Positions 9,142-19,808 of a DNA stretch of 64,000 nucleotides are shown here, piece by piece (within the stretch, counting starts at the first letter, position 1; each line of letters starts with the position of its first letter). The notes below the pieces were generated by a model that saw only the letters and a program-made list of their open reading frames with translations, searched no databases and was not told the DNA's origin. The DNA is taken from the NCBI RefSeq assembly GCF_003641185.1, contig NZ_CP032757.1, forward strand, positions 1,054,001-1,118,000, given 5' to 3'. The stretch is from Lactiplantibacillus pentosus (GTDB lineage Bacteria; Bacillota; Bacilli; Lactobacillales; Lactobacillaceae). Made by a program: the position numbers and the translations under genes.

Positions 9142-9981
9142 GTGGGTATTAAGAAGTATAAACCAACCACTAACGGCCGTCGTAATATGACTGCTTCTGA
9201 TTTCTCAGAAATCACTAAGACGAAGCCAGAAAAGTCATTATTAGACTCACAAAGTCACACTGCCGGTCGTAACAGTTATGGTCACATTACTGTTCGTCAT
9301 CGTGGCGGCGGTCATAAGCAACAATACCGTTTGGTTGACTTTAAGCGGATTAAGGACGAAGTTCCAGCAACCGTTAAGGCAATCGAATATGATCCTAACC
9401 GGACAGCAAACATCGCATTATTAGTTTACGCTGACGGTGTTAAATCATATATCTTAGCACCAAAAGGTTTGGAAGTTGGTATGCAAGTACAATCAGGTGC
9501 CGAAGCCGACATCAAGGTTGGTAACGCATTACCATTAACTAACATCCCTGTTGGTACTGTTATTCACAACATCGAATTGAAGCCTGGTAAGGGTGGCCAA
9601 TTGGCTCGCTCAGCCGGTACTTCAGCTCAATTACTTGGTAAGGAAGGCAAGTACGCAATCGTTCGTTTGTCTTCTGGTGAAGTTCGTTTAGTTCTTTTAA
9701 CTAGCCGTGCCACTGTTGGTACTGTTGGTAATGAACAACATGAATTGATCAACTCAGGTAAAGCCGGTCGTTCACGTTGGCAAGGCAAACGCCCAACGGT
9801 TCGTGGTTCTGTAATGAACCCTAACGATCACCCTCATGGTGGTGGTGAAGGTAAAGCGCCAATCGGTCATCCATCACCAATGTCTCCATGGGGTAAGAAG
9901 ACCCTTGGTAAGAAGACTCGGAACAAGAAGGCTCGTTCAAACAAGCTTATCGTTCGTGGTCGTCGTCCAGGCAAGCATTAA
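9142..9981 (+). CDS. rplB: 50S ribosomal protein L2
   Basis: L2 is needed for subunit association and peptidyl transferase activity. It has 279 residues, with the conserved C-terminal [17 protein letters not shown] containing the essential histidine region, and [13 protein letters not shown] near the N terminus. It starts with GTG, 13 bases after AGGAGG. Confidence 0.98.
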   Translation: MGIKKYKPTTNGRRNMTASDFSEITKTKPEKSLLDSQSHTAGRNSYGHITVRHRGGGHKQQYRLVDFKRIKDEVPATVKAIEYDPNRTANIALLVYADGVKSYILAPKGLEVGMQVQSGAEADIKVGNALPLTNIPVGTVIHNIELKPGKGGQLARSAGTSAQLLGKEGKYAIVRLSSGEVRLVLLTSRATVGTVGNEQHELINSGKAGRSRWQGKRPTVRGSVMNPNDHPHGGGEGKAPIGHPSPMSPWGKKTLGKKTRNKKARSNKLIVRGRRPGKH

Positions 9982-10023
9982 TAAAATTTGAATTTACTGT
10001 AGTTATCGAGAGGAGGTCACACG

Positions 10024-10299
10024 ATGGGTCGTAGTTTAAAGAAGGGACCTTTCGCAGATGCGCATTTATTAAAGAAAATCGATGCACAATCTGATTCTGA
10101 CAAGAAATCTGTCATCAAGACGTGGTCACGTCGTTCAACAATTTTCCCAAGTTTCATTGGGTACACAATCGCTGTTTATGATGGTCGCAAGCATGTCCCA
10201 GTTTACATCCAAGATGACATGGTTGGTCATAAGTTAGGTGAATTTGTACCAACACGGACGTTCCATGGTCATGGAACTGACGATAAGAAAACGAAGTAA
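10024..10299 (+). CDS. rpsS: 30S ribosomal protein S19
   Basis: S19 forms a complex with S13 in the 30S head and contacts the A-site tRNA region. The 91 residues start [18 protein letters not shown], diagnostic for S19, with the [15 protein letters not shown] segment. A GAGAGGAGG site precedes the ATG. Confidence 0.98.
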   Translation: MGRSLKKGPFADAHLLKKIDAQSDSDKKSVIKTWSRRSTIFPSFIGYTIAVYDGRKHVPVYIQDDMVGHKLGEFVPTRTFHGHGTDDKKTK

Positions 10300-10319
10300 T
10301 AGTTAGGAGGATATAAAGA

Positions 10320-10667
10320 ATGGCTGAACAAGTAACATCTGCACGTGCAACTGCAAAAACTGTTCGTATTGCCGCTCGTAAGGTCCGCCTAGTTGTCGAT
10401 CTTATCAGAGGTAAAAGTGTTGCCGAAGCTTTAGCAATCCTGAAGTTCACTCCACGGGGTGCTTCTCCAGTAGTAGAAAAGGTTTTGCTTTCTGCTGTTG
10501 CTAACGCTGAAAATAACTTTGACTTAGATCGTGAAGATTTGGTTGTAAGCGAAGCTTTTGTTAACGAAGGACCAACCTTAAAACGGTTCCGTCCACGGGC
10601 AAAGGGTTCTGCTTCACCAATCAACAAGCGGACTAGCCACATTACGATCACAGTTACTGAAAAATAG
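10320..10667 (+). CDS. rplV: 50S ribosomal protein L22
   Basis: L22 binds 23S rRNA and extends a hairpin into the exit tunnel. It has 115 residues. The [14 protein letters not shown] helix and the C-terminal tunnel hairpin, [20 protein letters not shown], are normal with no insertion of the macrolide-resistance type. Its TAG lies 10 bases before the rpsC GTG. Confidence 0.98.
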   Translation: MAEQVTSARATAKTVRIAARKVRLVVDLIRGKSVAEALAILKFTPRGASPVVEKVLLSAVANAENNFDLDREDLVVSEAFVNEGPTLKRFRPRAKGSASPINKRTSHITITVTEK

Positions 10668-10679
10668 GAGGGATAACGC

Positions 10680-11333
10680 GTGGGTCAAAAAGTAAATCCA
10701 ACCGGATTACGTGTAGGAATCATTCGCGACTGGGAAGCAAAATGGTATGCTGAAAAAGACTTTGCTGCCTACTTGAACGAAGATTTACGCATCCGTAAGT
10801 ATATCGAACAACGACTTGCCGACGCTTCCGTCTCCACCGTTGAAATCGAACGCGCGGCTAACCGCGTCAACATTTCAATCCATACCGCAAAACCAGGGAT
10901 GGTTATTGGTAAGGGTGGTTCTGAAGTTGAAGCACTTCGTAAGGAATTAAACAATTTAACTGGTAAGCGAGTACACATCAACATCATCGAAATCAAGAAG
11001 CCTGATTTGGATGCCAAATTAGTTGGTGAAAGTATTGCGCGTCAATTGGAAGGCCGGGTTGCTTTCCGTCGTGCTATGCGTGGCGCAATGCAACGTACAA
11101 TGCGTTCCGGTGCCAAGGGTATTAAGACACAAGTTGCTGGCCGTTTAAACGGTGCCGACATGTCTCGTGTTGAAGCATACTCAGATGGTACTGTTCCATT
11201 GCATACGTTACGTGCCGATATCGACTATTCATGGGTCGAAGCACGGACCACATACGGTAAGTTAGGTGTTAAGACCTGGATCTACCGTGGCGAAATCTTG
11301 CCAGAAAAGAAATCTGCTAAAGGAGGAAACTAA
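10680..11333 (+). CDS. rpsC: 30S ribosomal protein S3
   Basis: S3 lies at the mRNA entry channel and contributes to mRNA unwinding with S4 and S5. The product is 217 residues, beginning [19 protein letters not shown] type II KH domain shows the GMVIGKGG signature (GxxG). A GTG start follows GGAGGG. The stop is 2 bases before rplP. Confidence 0.98.
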   Translation: MGQKVNPTGLRVGIIRDWEAKWYAEKDFAAYLNEDLRIRKYIEQRLADASVSTVEIERAANRVNISIHTAKPGMVIGKGGSEVEALRKELNNLTGKRVHINIIEIKKPDLDAKLVGESIARQLEGRVAFRRAMRGAMQRTMRSGAKGIKTQVAGRLNGADMSRVEAYSDGTVPLHTLRADIDYSWVEARTTYGKLGVKTWIYRGEILPEKKSAKGGN

Positions 11334-11335
11334 AC

Positions 11336-11770
11336 ATGCTGGTACCTAAACGGGTTAAGTATCGTCGTGTTCACCGTGGTAAAATGCGCGGTGAAGCTAA
11401 AGGCGGTAAAACAGTTGCTTTTGGTGATTACGGTTTACAAACCCTTGAATCACACTGGATCAGCAACCGGCAGATTGAAGCTGCCCGTGTTGCTATGAAC
11501 CGTTACATGAAGCGTGGCGGTAAAGTATGGATTAAGATTTTCCCTCACAAGTCCTACACTGAAAAAGGTGTTGGTGTCCGGATGGGTAATGGGAAAGGTA
11601 CTCCTGCAGGTTGGGTAGCACCAGTTAAACGTAACAAGGTTATGTTTGAAGTTGCCGGTGTCCCTGAAGAAGTTGCACGCGAAGCTTTACGCTTGGCTGG
11701 AACTAAGTTACCTGTTAAAACTAAGATTGTTAAGCGCGAGGAAGTAGGTGGCGAATCAGATGAAGGCTAA
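11336..11770 (+). CDS. rplP: 50S ribosomal protein L16
   Basis: L16 organises the A-site region of the large subunit and is required for late 50S assembly. It has 144 residues, starting [24 protein letters not shown] at the end of rpsC serves as its ribosome binding site. It overlaps the start of rpmC by 11 bases. Confidence 0.98.
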
Positions 11771-11954
11771 GGAAATTAAGGCATTGTCCACTACTGAAAT
11801 GCTCGAAAAAGAAAAGTCTTACAAAGACGAACTTTTCAACTTGCGTTTTCAATTGGCCACTGGTCAGCTTGAAAACACCGCTCGTTTAAAACAAGTTCGT
11901 AAGAACATTGCGCGTATTAAAACTGCGTTGCGTGAACAAGAGTTAAACAAGTAG
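11760..11954 (+). CDS. rpmC: 50S ribosomal protein L29
   Basis: L29 is a small helical protein near the tunnel exit, adjacent to L23. The start is set at the ATG at 11760 ([14 protein letters not shown], 64 residues), since AGGTGG lies 9 bases upstream; a GTG four codons earlier (11748) is also possible. The gene overlaps the end of rplP by 11 bases. Confidence 0.95.
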
Positions 11955-11976
11955 AGTATAAAGGAGGCAATCACGA

Positions 11977-12246
11977 ATGAGTGAAGATACTCGTAACAGC
12001 CGTAAGGTGATCCAAGGACGCGTTGTTTCTGACAAGATGGACAAGACCATCGTTGTTATTGTCGAAACTTACAAGAACCATCCAGTTTACGGCAAACGTG
12101 TTCGTTATTCAAAGAAATTCAAGGCTCATGATGAAAAGAATGAAGCCAAAATTGGCGATATCGTCAAGATCATGGAAACTCGTCCTCTATCAGCTACTAA
12201 GCGTTTCCGCTTAATTGAAGTTGTTCAAAAAGCTGTTATTATCTAG
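11977..12246 (+). CDS. rpsQ: 30S ribosomal protein S17
   Basis: S17 is a primary 16S rRNA-binding OB-fold protein. The 89 residues include the signature [15 protein letters not shown] and the conserved KYSKKF-type segment (here [11 protein letters not shown]). An AAAGGAGG site precedes the ATG. Confidence 0.98.
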   Translation: MSEDTRNSRKVIQGRVVSDKMDKTIVVIVETYKNHPVYGKRVRYSKKFKAHDEKNEAKIGDIVKIMETRPLSATKRFRLIEVVQKAVII

Positions 12247-12288
12247 ATTATTAGCTGAATAAAATTACATGAAGGGAGGACACTTACT

Positions 12289-12657
12289 GTGATCCAACAA
12301 GAAAGTCGTTTAAAAGTTGCTGACAACTCCGGTGCCCGTGAAATCCTTACTATTAAGGTATTAGGTGGCTCTGGACGGAAAACTGCTAACATCGGTGATA
12401 TCATTGTTGCTACGGTCAAACAAGCAACACCCGGTGGTGTTGTCAAAGCTCATGATGTCGTTAAAGCCGTAATCGTCCGGACTAAGTCTGGTGTTCACCG
12501 TGCTGACGGTTCATACATCAAGTTTGATGAAAATGCTGCAGTTATTATTCGTGATGACAAGACGCCACAAGGTACTCGTATCTTTGGCCCTGTCGCTCGT
12601 GAATTACGTGATAAAGACTTCATGCGTATCGTTTCATTAGCGCCAGAAGTACTCTAG
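12289..12657 (+). CDS. rplN: 50S ribosomal protein L14
   Basis: L14 forms an inter-subunit bridge and binds the silencing factor RsfS. The 122 residues begin [18 protein letters not shown], typical of L14. It uses a GTG start after GGGAGG. Confidence 0.98.
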   Translation: MIQQESRLKVADNSGAREILTIKVLGGSGRKTANIGDIIVATVKQATPGGVVKAHDVVKAVIVRTKSGVHRADGSYIKFDENAAVIIRDDKTPQGTRIFGPVARELRDKDFMRIVSLAPEVL

Positions 12658-12690
12658 TCACACACCGTAAATAAGGAGGTGCGCAACCTA

Positions 12691-13002
12691 ATGTTGATTA
12701 AAACTGGTGATAAAGTTCGAGTAATCAGCGGTAAGGATCGTGGTCAAGAAGGTACTGTTAAAAAGGTTATCTCTGCCAAGAACCGGATCGTTGTTGAAGG
12801 TGTTAACAAGATCAAGAAACACCAAAAACCAACGAACGTTAACCCACAAGGCGGTATCGTGGACATCGAAGCACCAATCGATGCTTCAAACGTTATGTTC
12901 CTTGACCCATCAACCAACGAACCTACACGTTTAGGTGTTCGTCGTGAAGATGGCAAGCGTGTCCGTTACGCTAAAAAGTCTGGTAAAGACTTAGAAAACT
13001 AA
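12691..13002 (+). CDS. rplX: 50S ribosomal protein L24
   Basis: L24 initiates 50S assembly and carries a KOW motif, seen here as [19 protein letters not shown]. The ATG at 12691 is chosen (103 residues) because AAGGAGG lies 11 bases before it; the frame extends four codons further to a GTG that overlaps that site. Confidence 0.96.
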   Translation: MLIKTGDKVRVISGKDRGQEGTVKKVISAKNRIVVEGVNKIKKHQKPTNVNPQGGIVDIEAPIDASNVMFLDPSTNEPTRLGVRREDGKRVRYAKKSGKDLEN

Positions 13003-13030
13003 GACTGACTGAAAGGAGGAAGCAAGTTTC

Positions 13031-13573
13031 ATGGAAAACCGTTTAAAAGCTCAATATGAAAAAGAAATCGTCCCAGCATTAGTTGACAAGTTCAACTACA
13101 CTTCAGTAATGCAAGTGCCAAAGCTGGCTAAAATCGTTTTGAACATGGGTGTTGGTGATGCAGTTACCAACGCTAAAAACTTAGACGAAGCAGTTGAAGA
13201 ATTAACTTTGATCTCCGGTCAAAAGCCATTGGTTACCCGGGCAAAGAAATCTATCGCTGGTTTCCGTCTTCGTGAAGGTATGGCAATCGGTGCCAAGGTT
13301 GACTTACGTGGTGAACGTATGTATGACTTCTTGGACAAGTTGATCAATGTTTCATTACCACGTGTTCGTGACTTCCATGGTGTAAGTACTCGTTCATTCG
13401 ATGGTCGCGGTAACTACACATTGGGTGTCCGTGAACAATTGATCTTCCCAGAAATCAACTATGATAATGTTAACCGTGTTCGCGGTTTAGACATTGTAAT
13501 CGTTACGACAGCTGATAGTGATGAAGAATCACGTGAGTTGTTAACTCAATTTGGCATGCCATTTGCTAAATAA
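13031..13573 (+). CDS. rplE: 50S ribosomal protein L5
   Basis: L5 binds 5S rRNA and contacts P-site tRNA and S13. It has 180 residues, with [12 protein letters not shown] and [27 protein letters not shown] lies 10 bases before the ATG. Confidence 0.98.
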   Translation: MENRLKAQYEKEIVPALVDKFNYTSVMQVPKLAKIVLNMGVGDAVTNAKNLDEAVEELTLISGQKPLVTRAKKSIAGFRLREGMAIGAKVDLRGERMYDFLDKLINVSLPRVRDFHGVSTRSFDGRGNYTLGVREQLIFPEINYDNVNRVRGLDIVIVTTADSDEESRELLTQFGMPFAK

Positions 13574-13593
13574 CCGAAGGGGGTTAATCGAAG

Positions 13594-13779
13594 TTGGCTA
13601 AAAAATCACAAATTGCTAAACAAAAGCGCGGTGCTAAGTTTAACGTACAAAACTACACCCGTTGTGAACGTTGTGGTCGTCCACATTCAGTTTACCGTAA
13701 ATTCCACTTGTGCCGTATCTGCTTACGCGACCTGGCCCACAAAGGTCAAATCCCTGGTATGAAAAAGGCCAGCTGGTAA
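13594..13779 (+). CDS. rpsN: 30S ribosomal protein S14, zinc-binding short form
   Basis: This is the 61-residue zinc form of S14 (type Z, also called rpsZ). Two Cys pairs are intact: CERC and CRIC. It starts at a TTG after GAAGGGGG. Many Firmicutes carry a second, longer, zinc-free S14 elsewhere that replaces this one in zinc shortage; that paralogue is not in the window. Confidence 0.97.
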   Translation: MAKKSQIAKQKRGAKFNVQNYTRCERCGRPHSVYRKFHLCRICLRDLAHKGQIPGMKKASW

Positions 13780-13812
13780 AAATAAACCCAAGTTAAAGGA
13801 GGTTAAACTTTC

Positions 13813-14208
13813 ATGATGACTGATCCAATCGCAGATTTCTTGACTCGTATCCGTAACGCTAACATGGTACGCCACGATTCATTAGAAGTTCCTGCATCAA
13901 AAATCAAACGGAACATTGCTGAAATTTTAAAGAATGAAGGTTTTGTTCGCGACGTTGAATATATCGATGATGACAAACAGGGCATCATCCGCGTCTTCTT
14001 GAAGTATGGTAAGGACAACGAACGTGTAATCAGTGGCTTGAAGCGTATTTCAAAGCCAGGTTTACGTTCATACGTCAAGGCTGATGCTGTTCCTAAGGTT
14101 TTAAACGGTTTAGGGATTGCTATCATCTCAACTTCAGAAGGTGTTATTACTGATAAAGAAGCTCGCGCCAAGAAGCTTGGTGGCGAAGTATTAGCTTACG
14201 TTTGGTAA
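13813..14208 (+). CDS. rpsH: 30S ribosomal protein S8
   Basis: S8 is a central-domain 16S rRNA binder and, in E. coli, the translational repressor of the spc operon. It has 131 residues with [17 protein letters not shown] at the start. The ATG at 13813 is followed directly by a second ATG; AAAGGAGG upstream fits either. Confidence 0.98.
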
Positions 14209-14237
14209 TCATTAATTAAGACGGGAGGTGCAAATAA

Positions 14238-14774
14238 GTGAGTCGTATTGGTTATAAAGTAATTGAACTACCTGCTGGGGTAGAAGTATCACAAGCTGGT
14301 GAAGTCGTTACGGTTAAGGGTCCTAAGGGTACTTTGACGCGCAACATTGCCAGTGATATTACGATGACGGTTGAAGGCAACGAAGTTAAATTCACTCGTC
14401 CATCAGATGACTACAAGATGAAGGCATTACACGGTACTACCCGTGCTAATGTGAACAACATGGTTGAAGGAGTTACTAAAGGCTTTACTAAGAACCTTCA
14501 ATTGGTCGGTGTTGGTTACCGTGCCCAATTGCAAGGCAAGAAGTTAGTATTAAGCGTTGGTTACTCACATCCTGTTGAATTCGAAACGCCAGAAAACTTG
14601 ACAATTGAAGTTCCTGACAACACGCACATCAATATCTCTGGTATTGGTAAGCAAGCTGTTGGTGACTTTGCTGCCGAAGTTCGGGCCGTTCGTTCACCTG
14701 AACCTTACAAAGGTAAAGGGATTCGTTACGTCGATGAATATGTTCGTCGTAAGGAAGGTAAGACTGGTAAATAA
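14238..14774 (+). CDS. rplF: 50S ribosomal protein L6
   Basis: L6 lies near the factor-binding site of the large subunit. It has 178 residues: [15 protein letters not shown] at the start and the signature [11 protein letters not shown] near the C terminus. GTG start after GGGAGG. Confidence 0.98.
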   Translation: MSRIGYKVIELPAGVEVSQAGEVVTVKGPKGTLTRNIASDITMTVEGNEVKFTRPSDDYKMKALHGTTRANVNNMVEGVTKGFTKNLQLVGVGYRAQLQGKKLVLSVGYSHPVEFETPENLTIEVPDNTHINISGIGKQAVGDFAAEVRAVRSPEPYKGKGIRYVDEYVRRKEGKTGK

Positions 14775-14817
14775 TGCAGCTTAAAGCTGTCCATACTAAT
14801 ATATAGAGGTGACTATT

Positions 14818-15174
14818 GTGATTTCCAAACCAGATAAAAACAAAACACGTCAACGTCGTCACGCACGTGTTCGCGGTAAGATTTCTGGTACTGCTGAGCG
14901 CCCACGCTTAAATGTTTATCGTTCAAACAAAAACATCTACGCTCAAGTTATTGATGATGTAGAGGGTGTAACGCTCGCAAGTGCCTCAACTTTAGATAGC
15001 GAAGTTAAGGGTAACAACAAAACTGAACAAGCTGCGTCTGTCGGTGAAGTTGTTGCTAAACGGGCTGCTGAAAAGAAAATTACTGATGTAGTTTTCGACC
15101 GTGGCGGTTACTTATATCATGGTCGGGTTCAAGCTTTGGCTGAAGCCGCTCGTGAAAACGGACTTAAATTCTAA
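14818..15174 (+). CDS. rplR: 50S ribosomal protein L18
   Basis: L18 binds 5S rRNA together with L5. The start is set at the GTG at 14818 ([20 protein letters not shown], 119 residues), 8 bases after AGAGGTG; an earlier in-frame GTG at 14809 overlaps the ribosome binding site. Confidence 0.95.
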   Translation: MISKPDKNKTRQRRHARVRGKISGTAERPRLNVYRSNKNIYAQVIDDVEGVTLASASTLDSEVKGNNKTEQAASVGEVVAKRAAEKKITDVVFDRGGYLYHGRVQALAEAARENGLKF

Positions 15175-15194
15175 CAAAGGAGGAATAATACCAT

Positions 15195-15695
15195 ATGACT
15201 TTCATTGATCCATCAAAATTAGATCTTGACGATAATGTTGTTGCCATTAACCGGATTACCAAAGTTGTTAAGGGTGGTCGTCGCTTACGTTTTGCTGCAT
15301 TAGTAATCGTTGGGGACCACAAAGGACACGTTGGTTTCGGTACTGGTAAGGCTCAAGAAGTTCCAGAAGCAATTCGGAAAGCTTCCGAAGCTGCTAAAAA
15401 GAACTTGATCACTGTACCAATGGTTGGTACCACCATTCCTCATGAAGCACTTGGTGTTTACGGTGGTGGCCGCATCATGCTTAAGCCAGCCGTTGAAGGT
15501 TCTGGTGTTGCCGCTGGTGGCGCCGTTCGTGCCGTCATGGAATTAGCCGGTGTGGATGATGTTACTAGTAAACGATTAGGCTCAAACACGCCAGTTAACG
15601 TTGTTCGTGCAACGTTCGAAGGCTTGAAGAGCTTAAAGACTGCTGAACAAGTCGCTGCTTTACGTGGCGTTTCAGCCGAACATTTAGCTGAATAG
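15195..15695 (+). CDS. rpsE: 30S ribosomal protein S5
   Basis: S5 contributes to decoding accuracy and mRNA entry. The N-terminal double-stranded RNA binding part shows [19 protein letters not shown] with the loop residues where spectinomycin resistance maps; it appears wild type. 166 residues. AAAGGAGG precedes the ATG. Confidence 0.98.
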   Translation: MTFIDPSKLDLDDNVVAINRITKVVKGGRRLRFAALVIVGDHKGHVGFGTGKAQEVPEAIRKASEAAKKNLITVPMVGTTIPHEALGVYGGGRIMLKPAVEGSGVAAGGAVRAVMELAGVDDVTSKRLGSNTPVNVVRATFEGLKSLKTAEQVAALRGVSAEHLAE

Positions 15696-15709
15696 GGAGG
15701 ACAAACAAC

Positions 15710-15892
15710 ATGGCTCAATTAAAGATCACTTTAGTACGCAGTGCTGCTCATCGTCTTCCTAAGCAACGTAAAATCGTTAAGGAATTAGGTTTAGGCCGGA
15801 TCAACAGTTCCGTTATTAAACCTGATGACGCGGCTACTCGCGGTCAAATCTTCCACATCGCACACTTAGTCGATGTCGAAATCATCAAGTAA
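15710..15892 (+). CDS. rpmD: 50S ribosomal protein L30
   Basis: A small 60-residue large-subunit protein with the typical start [20 protein letters not shown] and the [20 protein letters not shown] region. GGGAGG lies 9 bases before the ATG. Confidence 0.97.
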   Translation: MAQLKITLVRSAAHRLPKQRKIVKELGLGRINSSVIKPDDAATRGQIFHIAHLVDVEIIK

Positions 15893-15923
15893 TTCAAATT
15901 TTCAAAGAGGAGGTGCCTACTAA

Positions 15924-16355
15924 ATGAAGTTACATGAATTAACACCTAGTGAAGGTTCACGTTTTTCACGTCGTCGGATTGGTCGTGGTGACTCAAGTGG
16001 CCAAGGTAAGACTTCTGGTCGTGGCCAAAAAGGTCAAAAGGCGCGTGGTAAGGTTCGTGTAGGTTTCGAAGGTGGCCAAATGCCATTGTACCGTCGGATT
16101 CCTAAACGTGGATTTACTAACATTAACCGTAAAGAATATGCGGTTGTTAATCTTGACGGCCTCAACCGTTTTGATGATGGTGCCGAAGTTACACCAGAAT
16201 CATTAAAGGAAGCTGGCTTAGTTAAGAAGAGTTCTGCTGTTAAAGTTCTTGGTAATGGTAAACTCAACAAAAAGTTAACAGTTAAGGCAAGCAAGTTCTC
16301 TGCAACGGCGGTTGCAGCCATTGAAGCTGCTGGCGGTAAAACTGAGGTGATCTAA
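15924..16355 (+). CDS. rplO: 50S ribosomal protein L15
   Basis: L15 is a late-assembly large-subunit protein. The Gly/Arg-rich N terminus ([20 protein letters not shown]) is the family hallmark. It has 143 residues. Its stop codon is one base upstream of the secY start, suggesting coupling. Confidence 0.98.
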   Translation: MKLHELTPSEGSRFSRRRIGRGDSSGQGKTSGRGQKGQKARGKVRVGFEGGQMPLYRRIPKRGFTNINRKEYAVVNLDGLNRFDDGAEVTPESLKEAGLVKKSSAVKVLGNGKLNKKLTVKASKFSATAVAAIEAAGGKTEVI

Positions 16356-16356
16356 T

Positions 16357-17652
16357 TTGCTGACTACCATGAAGAACGCTCTCAAAGTAAAGGATATTCG
16401 GAATAAACTTCTATTCACATTGGGCGTTTTGATTGTATTTCGTCTTGGCTCTTATATCACAGTTCCCGGAGTCAATGCCCAGGCGCTTCAGTCGGTGGCA
16501 TCTTCGGGGCTGATAAGTATGTTGAATACATTCAGTGGTGGCGGTTTAACAAATTATTCCATCCTTGCTATGGGGGTATCCCCTTACATTACTGCACAAA
16601 TCATCGTTCAATTGTTACAAATGGACATTGTTCCGAAGTTTGTTGAATGGGGCAAACAAGGTGAAGTTGGTCGGCGTAAGCTTAATCAAGCGACGCGTTG
16701 GTTAACGATCGTCTTGGCCTTTGTTCAATCGATTGGGATCACAGCTGGGTTTAACTCATTGAGTCAACTTAAGCTGGTTGATAATCCAAGCATTTCAACT
16801 TACCTGACCATTGGGGTTATCCTCACTGGTGGGGCAATGTTGACCACTTGGATGGGTGATATGATTACGGATCGTGGGATTGGTAATGGGGTTTCCATTA
16901 TCATCTTCGCCGGGATCATCGCCCGTATGCCAACTTCGATTTATCAAATTTATCAAGAACAGTTCGTTAACGTTTCACAGAGCGACTGGTGGAAGAGTGG
17001 GTTGTTTGTTGTCGGTTTAGCGCTGCTTGTGTTGATTATCGTTATGTTTGTAACGTGGGTCGAACAAGCGAACGACCGAATTCCAATTCAATATACTCGA
17101 CGTGCAGCTGGTGCACCTGACAGTAGTTACCTACCATTAAAGGTGAACGTTGCCGGGGTTATTCCTGTCATTTTCGCGAGTTCCTTCATTGCAACGCCCC
17201 AAACGATTTTACTTGGTTTCCAATCCAGTCATGGTGACGAAACTTGGTATACCGTTTTGAGTAATATCTTCAATATGCAGTCAACGACTGGTGCGATACT
17301 TTATACCGTTCTAATCGTGCTCTTCACGTTCTTCTATGCGTTTGTTCAGGTCAATCCTGAAAAGCTCTCTAAGAACTTACAAAAGCAAGGCAGCTATATT
17401 CCTGGTGTTTGGCCAGGTAAAGATACTCAAAACTGGGTTTCAAAATTGTTAATGCGGTTAAGTACGGTCGGTTCCCTTTACCTTGGGTTGATTTCATTGA
17501 TTCCATTATTAGCTTCTGATATTTGGGGTCTGGATGAATCCATTGGTTTAGGTGGGACGAGTTTACTGATCGTTGTCGGGGTTGCCCTTGAAACAATTCG
17601 TCAAATTAAAGGATTAATGATGAAACGAGACTATGTCGGTTTCATTCGTTAA
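16357..17652 (+). CDS. secY: Protein translocase channel subunit SecY
   Basis: SecY is the membrane pore of the Sec translocon, working with SecE, SecG and SecA. The product is 431 residues with about ten hydrophobic segments. The ITDRGIGNGVSIIIFAGI region and the GVIPVIFASS stretch are typical. A TTG start at 16357 is 6 bases after GAGGTGA; an ATG four codons later is possible. It lies between rplO and adk as in most Firmicutes. Confidence 0.97.
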   Translation: MLTTMKNALKVKDIRNKLLFTLGVLIVFRLGSYITVPGVNAQALQSVASSGLISMLNTFSGGGLTNYSILAMGVSPYITAQIIVQLLQMDIVPKFVEWGKQGEVGRRKLNQATRWLTIVLAFVQSIGITAGFNSLSQLKLVDNPSISTYLTIGVILTGGAMLTTWMGDMITDRGIGNGVSIIIFAGIIARMPTSIYQIYQEQFVNVSQSDWWKSGLFVVGLALLVLIIVMFVTWVEQANDRIPIQYTRRAAGAPDSSYLPLKVNVAGVIPVIFASSFIATPQTILLGFQSSHGDETWYTVLSNIFNMQSTTGAILYTVLIVLFTFFYAFVQVNPEKLSKNLQKQGSYIPGVWPGKDTQNWVSKLLMRLSTVGSLYLGLISLIPLLASDIWGLDESIGLGGTSLLIVVGVALETIRQIKGLMMKRDYVGFIR

Positions 17653-17706
17653 TCAGCGAATGTGTTGGGGAGACTCAGCACATTTGTGCATTCTGGAGGG
17701 AAAAAC

Positions 17707-18366
17707 ATGTCAACAATGAACCTGATTTTAATGGGACTACCTGGTGCCGGTAAAGGGACCCAAGCTCAGAAAATTCTTGAAGATTTTGATATTCCACATA
17801 TCTCAACTGGAGATATTTTCCGGGCAGCCATTAAGAACGAAACAAAGATGGGCTTGGAAGCCAAAAAGTATATTGATGCTGGTAACCTGGTTCCAGACGA
17901 AGTCACTAACGGCATCGTCTCAGACCGGTTGGCCGAAGCGGATACGAAAAATGGTTTCCTATTAGATGGTTACCCACGTAACATCGACCAAGCTCATGCT
18001 TTAAAAGAAATCGGCGAGAAGCTCAACAAACCTTTAGACGGGGTCATCAACATTCATGTTGAACCCGATGTGTTAGTTGAACGGCTTTCCGGACGGTTTA
18101 TCTGCCGGACTTGTGGCGCAACTTATCATAAGTTGTACAACAAGCCTAAGGTAGAAGGAACCTGTGACGTCTGTGGTGGTCATGATTTCTATCAACGGGA
18201 TGATGACAAGCCTGCAACCGTTAAGAATCGTTTGGATGTCAACGTTAAGTTGAACACGCCATTGATCGATTATTACGGTCAAGAGAAGTTACTCTACAAT
18301 GTCGACGGTGATCGCGACATTGATGATGTCTACAAAGATATCAAGCACATTCTTGATAACCTCTAA
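17707..18366 (+). CDS. adk: Adenylate kinase, zinc-binding type
   Basis: It interconverts AMP and ATP with two ADP. The P-loop reads [10 protein letters not shown], the NMP-binding region [12 protein letters not shown], and the LID domain carries two CxxC pairs (CRTC, CDVC), so the LID is the zinc form common in Gram-positive bacteria. The ATG at 17707 (219 residues) follows TGGAGGG; the open frame extends 15 codons upstream without a binding site. Confidence 0.97.
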   Translation: MSTMNLILMGLPGAGKGTQAQKILEDFDIPHISTGDIFRAAIKNETKMGLEAKKYIDAGNLVPDEVTNGIVSDRLAEADTKNGFLLDGYPRNIDQAHALKEIGEKLNKPLDGVINIHVEPDVLVERLSGRFICRTCGATYHKLYNKPKVEGTCDVCGGHDFYQRDDDKPATVKNRLDVNVKLNTPLIDYYGQEKLLYNVDGDRDIDDVYKDIKHILDNL

Positions 18367-18436
18367 AACCAGGGTTCCTAAGCTTCGGCGTTTGCTTTTC
18401 AAAGGCCGTTGTGATAAACTTATTCAGGTTTAGCCG

Positions 18437-18469
18437 TTGACTGATTTAATATTTTCTTAATGTTATGAT
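18437..18469 (+). promoter_or_regulatory. Possible internal promoter before infA
   Basis: An extended -10, TGTTATGAT, lies at 18461-18469; a TTGACT at 18437-18442 is too far upstream (21 bp) for an ideal -35. It falls in the 175-base gap between adk and infA and could start the alpha part of the cluster. Confidence 0.4.
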
Positions 18470-18541
18470 TAGACAATGACTGGTTCATAAAAGGACCAAA
18501 TACGTGGCAGCACGGAATCTGAGAATAAGGAGGGACAGTAT

Positions 18542-18760
18542 TTGGCAAAGGAAGACGTCATCGAAATTCAAGGCACCATTAAAGAAACATTGCCTAATGC
18601 GATGTTTAAGGTTGAACTTGAAAACGGCGCTGAAATCTTGGCACACGTTTCAGGTAAAATTCGGATGCATTACATTCGGATCTTGCCTGGTGACAAGGTT
18701 ACAGTTGAAATGTCACCTTATGATTTAACTAAGGGCCGGATTACCTACCGTTTCAAGTAG
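18542..18760 (+). CDS. infA: Translation initiation factor IF-1
   Basis: A 72-residue S1/OB-fold protein that blocks the A site during initiation. It has [20 protein letters not shown] and the [17 protein letters not shown] core. The TTG start lies 6 bases after AGGAGGG. Confidence 0.97.
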   Translation: MAKEDVIEIQGTIKETLPNAMFKVELENGAEILAHVSGKIRMHYIRILPGDKVTVEMSPYDLTKGRITYRFK

Positions 18761-18795
18761 GCTCGGTCTACGTACCTTATAGGAGGTAAAAATTC

Positions 18796-18915
18796 ATGAA
18801 AGTAAGACCATCTGTAAAGCCAATGTGCGAACACTGCAAAGTTATTCGTCGTAAAGGCCGCGTGATGATTATCTGCTCTGCTAACCCAAAGCATAAGCAA
18901 CGCCAAGGTAAATAA
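18796..18915 (+). CDS. rpmJ: 50S ribosomal protein L36
   Basis: A 39-codon gene found directly in the sequence: [17 protein letters not shown] and the [20 protein letters not shown] region that follows. This is the zinc-ribbon form (C-x2-C, then C and H). AGGAGG lies 9 bases before the ATG. It sits between infA and rpsM in the usual order. Confidence 0.97.
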   Translation: MKVRPSVKPMCEHCKVIRRKGRVMIICSANPKHKQRQGK

Positions 18916-18942
18916 TTTAATTAAGTTGGAGGTGAAATATTA

Positions 18943-19308
18943 ATGGCTCGTATTGAAGGAATTGACTTACCACGTGACAAGCGTATTGTCATTGGTTTGA
19001 CTTACATCTACGGTATCGGTAACACTTCTGCACAGAAGATCCTTGCTGAAGCCGGTGTTTCAGAAGACGTTCGTGTACGTGACTTAACTCCTGACCAGGA
19101 AGATAAGATCCGTGCCGTTGTCGATGGTTACAAAACTGAAGGTGACTTACGCCGTGAAGTAAGTATGAACATCAAGTTATTGCAAGAAATCGGTTCATAC
19201 CGTGGTATGCGTCATCGTCGTGGTTTACCAGTTCGTGGTCAACACACGAAGAACAACGCTCGTACTCGTAAGGGTAAAAAGGTCAGCATCGCTGGACGTA
19301 AAAAATAA
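18943..19308 (+). CDS. rpsM: 30S ribosomal protein S13
   Basis: S13 forms bridges to the large subunit and contacts P-site tRNA. 121 residues; [15 protein letters not shown] at the start and the C-terminal [20 protein letters not shown] are typical. TTGGAGGTG precedes the ATG. Confidence 0.98.
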   Translation: MARIEGIDLPRDKRIVIGLTYIYGIGNTSAQKILAEAGVSEDVRVRDLTPDQEDKIRAVVDGYKTEGDLRREVSMNIKLLQEIGSYRGMRHRRGLPVRGQHTKNNARTRKGKKVSIAGRKK

Positions 19309-19332
19309 TAATAAAGGAGGTTTTCGAATTTT

Positions 19333-19722
19333 ATGGCAACTAGAAAGACAACCCGTCGTCGTCGGGTAAAGAAGAACATTGAATCTGGTGTGGCTCACAT
19401 CCATTCAACGTTCAACAACACACTTGTTATGATCACTGACATGCAAGGGAACGCCGTTGCATGGTCATCAGCTGGTTCATTAGGTTTCAAGGGTAGCCGT
19501 AAGTCAACACCTTTTGCTGCTCAAATGGCCGCAGAAGCTGCTGCTAAGGCATCAATGGAACATGGCATGAAGACTGTTGAAGTCGCTGTTAAGGGCCCTG
19601 GTTCAGGTCGTGAAGCCGCTATCCGTGCTTTACAAGCTACTGGTTTGGAAGTTAGCGCCATTCGCGATGTTACGCCAGTGCCTCACAATGGTTCTCGTCC
19701 TCCAAAGCGTCGTCGTGTTTAA
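19333..19722 (+). CDS. rpsK: 30S ribosomal protein S11
   Basis: S11 lies on the 30S platform near the mRNA exit. 129 residues with [18 protein letters not shown] and the signature [20 protein letters not shown]; it ends PPKRRRV. An 86-base gap to rpoA contains a repeated TTCATTTTG but no clear promoter. Confidence 0.98.
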   Translation: MATRKTTRRRRVKKNIESGVAHIHSTFNNTLVMITDMQGNAVAWSSAGSLGFKGSRKSTPFAAQMAAEAAAKASMEHGMKTVEVAVKGPGSGREAAIRALQATGLEVSAIRDVTPVPHNGSRPPKRRRV

Positions 19723-19808
19723 TCTGTGACGTTCATTTTGAGGGCAAACTTCATTTTGTACGCACAACTACTAAACACCACGCGTTTTGAAAGGGGTAAA
19801 AGATAAGA